This document shows, piece after piece, positions 5,358 to 5,918 of a stretch of 5,918 bases of DNA. The translations under genes and the position numbers were made by a program. The first letter of the stretch is position 1. Each line of letters begins with the position of its first letter. The notes under the pieces are model-generated. The model had not been told where the DNA came from. It saw nothing but the letters and a program-made list of their open reading frames with translations, and did no database searches. This DNA comes from an uncultured Lachnospiraceae bacterium (GTDB taxonomy: Bacteria > Bacillota > Clostridia > Lachnospirales > Lachnospiraceae), in the NCBI GenBank assembly GCA_946639085.1, contig CAMPBP010000092.1, forward strand, positions 1-5,918, in the 5' to 3' direction.

Positions 5358-5918
5358 CTACATAAACGGCCACTTGGAAAGCAAGAATCCGGGAATGACG
5401 ACAATTGCGAAAAATCCCCAGCTTATGAGGGTAAAAGTCTTTATGAAATTCTTTCCTTTTCCCGGATATTCTCTTACGTAAATCCTGTAATTAATGACCG
5501 ATGCCAGCGATCCGATAAGGGAACAAAGTCCTGCTGTATCGGCGCCGTATATTAGTCCTGCAAAGTTCTCGGTGAAAGGATACAAAACGATGGATGCCGG
5601 AACATTGGAGATGATCTGACTTAGTCCGATAGCCCACCAATACTCGTTTCCCGCAACCGCCTTTTTAAGTACGGTACTTACAATGGGGTTGGAAGAAACC
5701 GATGACGAGAATATGAAGAAACACAAAAAGGTTACCAGTAAAACGTAATCCACCGATCTAAACAATTTCCTGTTTACACAGGATACGCCTACGATCACCA
5801 ATAAAACAGCGACAGGCCAGAACTTTGTTCTTGTTACGATCGTGGTAAGTATCATAACAAATAAGATTACGTACATTATTCTCTTGGCCTTATCTTCCTC
5901 TTTCCACTCTTTGATGAG
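5358..5918 (-). CDS. Ion-transporter-superfamily permease (SLC13/CitM/ArsB-like), C-terminal part
   Basis: The frame is open to the window edge, so only the last 186 residues are present; the N-terminal part lies beyond 5918. An ATG at 5876 exists, but the in-frame upstream codons encode a Lys/Glu-rich segment (WKEEDKAKR) typical of a cytoplasmic loop, so 5876 is not taken as the start. Five or six hydrophobic segments are visible. The key motif is SQIISNVPAS (residues 100-109 of the fragment), which matches the S-x-x-x-S-N-x-P-A hairpin of the IT superfamily (citrate, dicarboxylate, arsenite/antimonite and Na+/H+ carriers). The following SLIGSLASVINYRIYVREYP resembles the next conserved segment of SLC13-like permeases. 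It should be an inner-membrane secondary transporter, probably of an organic anion, but the substrate cannot be told. The TAG stop at 5358-5360 is 112 bases before the hydrolase start on the same strand. No separate terminator is seen unless the hairpin at 5253-5301 serves as one. Confidence 0.87.
   Translation of the reverse strand, partial: LIKEWKEEDKAKRIMYVILFVMILTTIVTRTKFWPVAVLLVIVGVSCVNRKLFRSVDYVLLVTFLCFFIFSSSVSSNPIVSTVLKKAVAGNEYWWAIGLSQIISNVPASIVLYPFTENFAGLIYGADTAGLCSLIGSLASVINYRIYVREYPGKGKNFIKTFTLISWGFFAIVVIPGFLLSKWPFM

Noticed and set aside
5874..5876. ATG as the start of a complete 172-aa membrane protein.
   Set aside because: The frame stays open to the window edge with a loop-like charged segment, and the family is normally over 350 residues, so this is the C-terminal part of a larger permease.

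Overview
The window looks like a chromosomal segment of a motile, anaerobic Firmicute, most likely a Lachnospiraceae member of the Butyrivibrio/Roseburia/Lachnospira kind. The reasons are moderate-to-low GC, strong AAGGAGG-type ribosome binding sites, A-rich intergenic regions with U-tract terminators, the style of the proteins (cytoplasmic polyhydroxybutyrate-depolymerase-like esterases, an Ala/Pro-rich surface protein), and a good flagellar sigma-28 (SigD/FliA) type promoter. The genus is an inference. No mobile element, CRISPR array or rRNA is visible.

Layout. Positions 1-43 are the 3' part of a tRNA-Phe(GAA) on the + strand, cut by the window edge. A 14-bp hairpin at 46-78, with A- and T-tracts on both sides, ends the tRNA and also a two-gene minus-strand unit. 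That unit is a cytoplasmic alpha/beta-hydrolase (402-1328) followed 16 bases later by a 101-residue protein of unknown function (80-385). A sigma-A-like promoter for it lies at 1370-1398. The 239-base divergent intergenic region (1329-1567) also carries, on the + strand, TAAA-N15-TCCGATAT at 1495-1521, a near-consensus sigma-28 promoter. It drives a 663-residue secreted, membrane-anchored, acidic coiled-coil protein (1568-3559). A 15-bp hairpin at 3599-3631 separates this gene from the convergent 533-residue two-part hydrolase (3644-5245, minus strand). At the far right is the C-terminal 186 residues of an ion-transporter-superfamily (SLC13/CitM/ArsB-like) permease (5358-5918, minus strand), open at the window edge.

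How the parts relate. The two hydrolases and the permease could serve uptake and intracellular de-esterification of small organic acids or esters, but only their families support this. The surface protein appears to be a separate unit tied to motility.

The two most notable signals are regulatory. One is the sigma-28 type promoter in front of an unrecognised surface protein. The other is an inverted repeat at 5253-5301 whose RNA form would pair the entire AAGGAGGG ribosome binding site of the 533-residue hydrolase with an upstream CCCUCCUU. That suggests translational gating, or a terminator that overlaps the ribosome binding site. No complete new multi-gene system is evident; the surface protein under flagellar control is the best candidate for undescribed biology.
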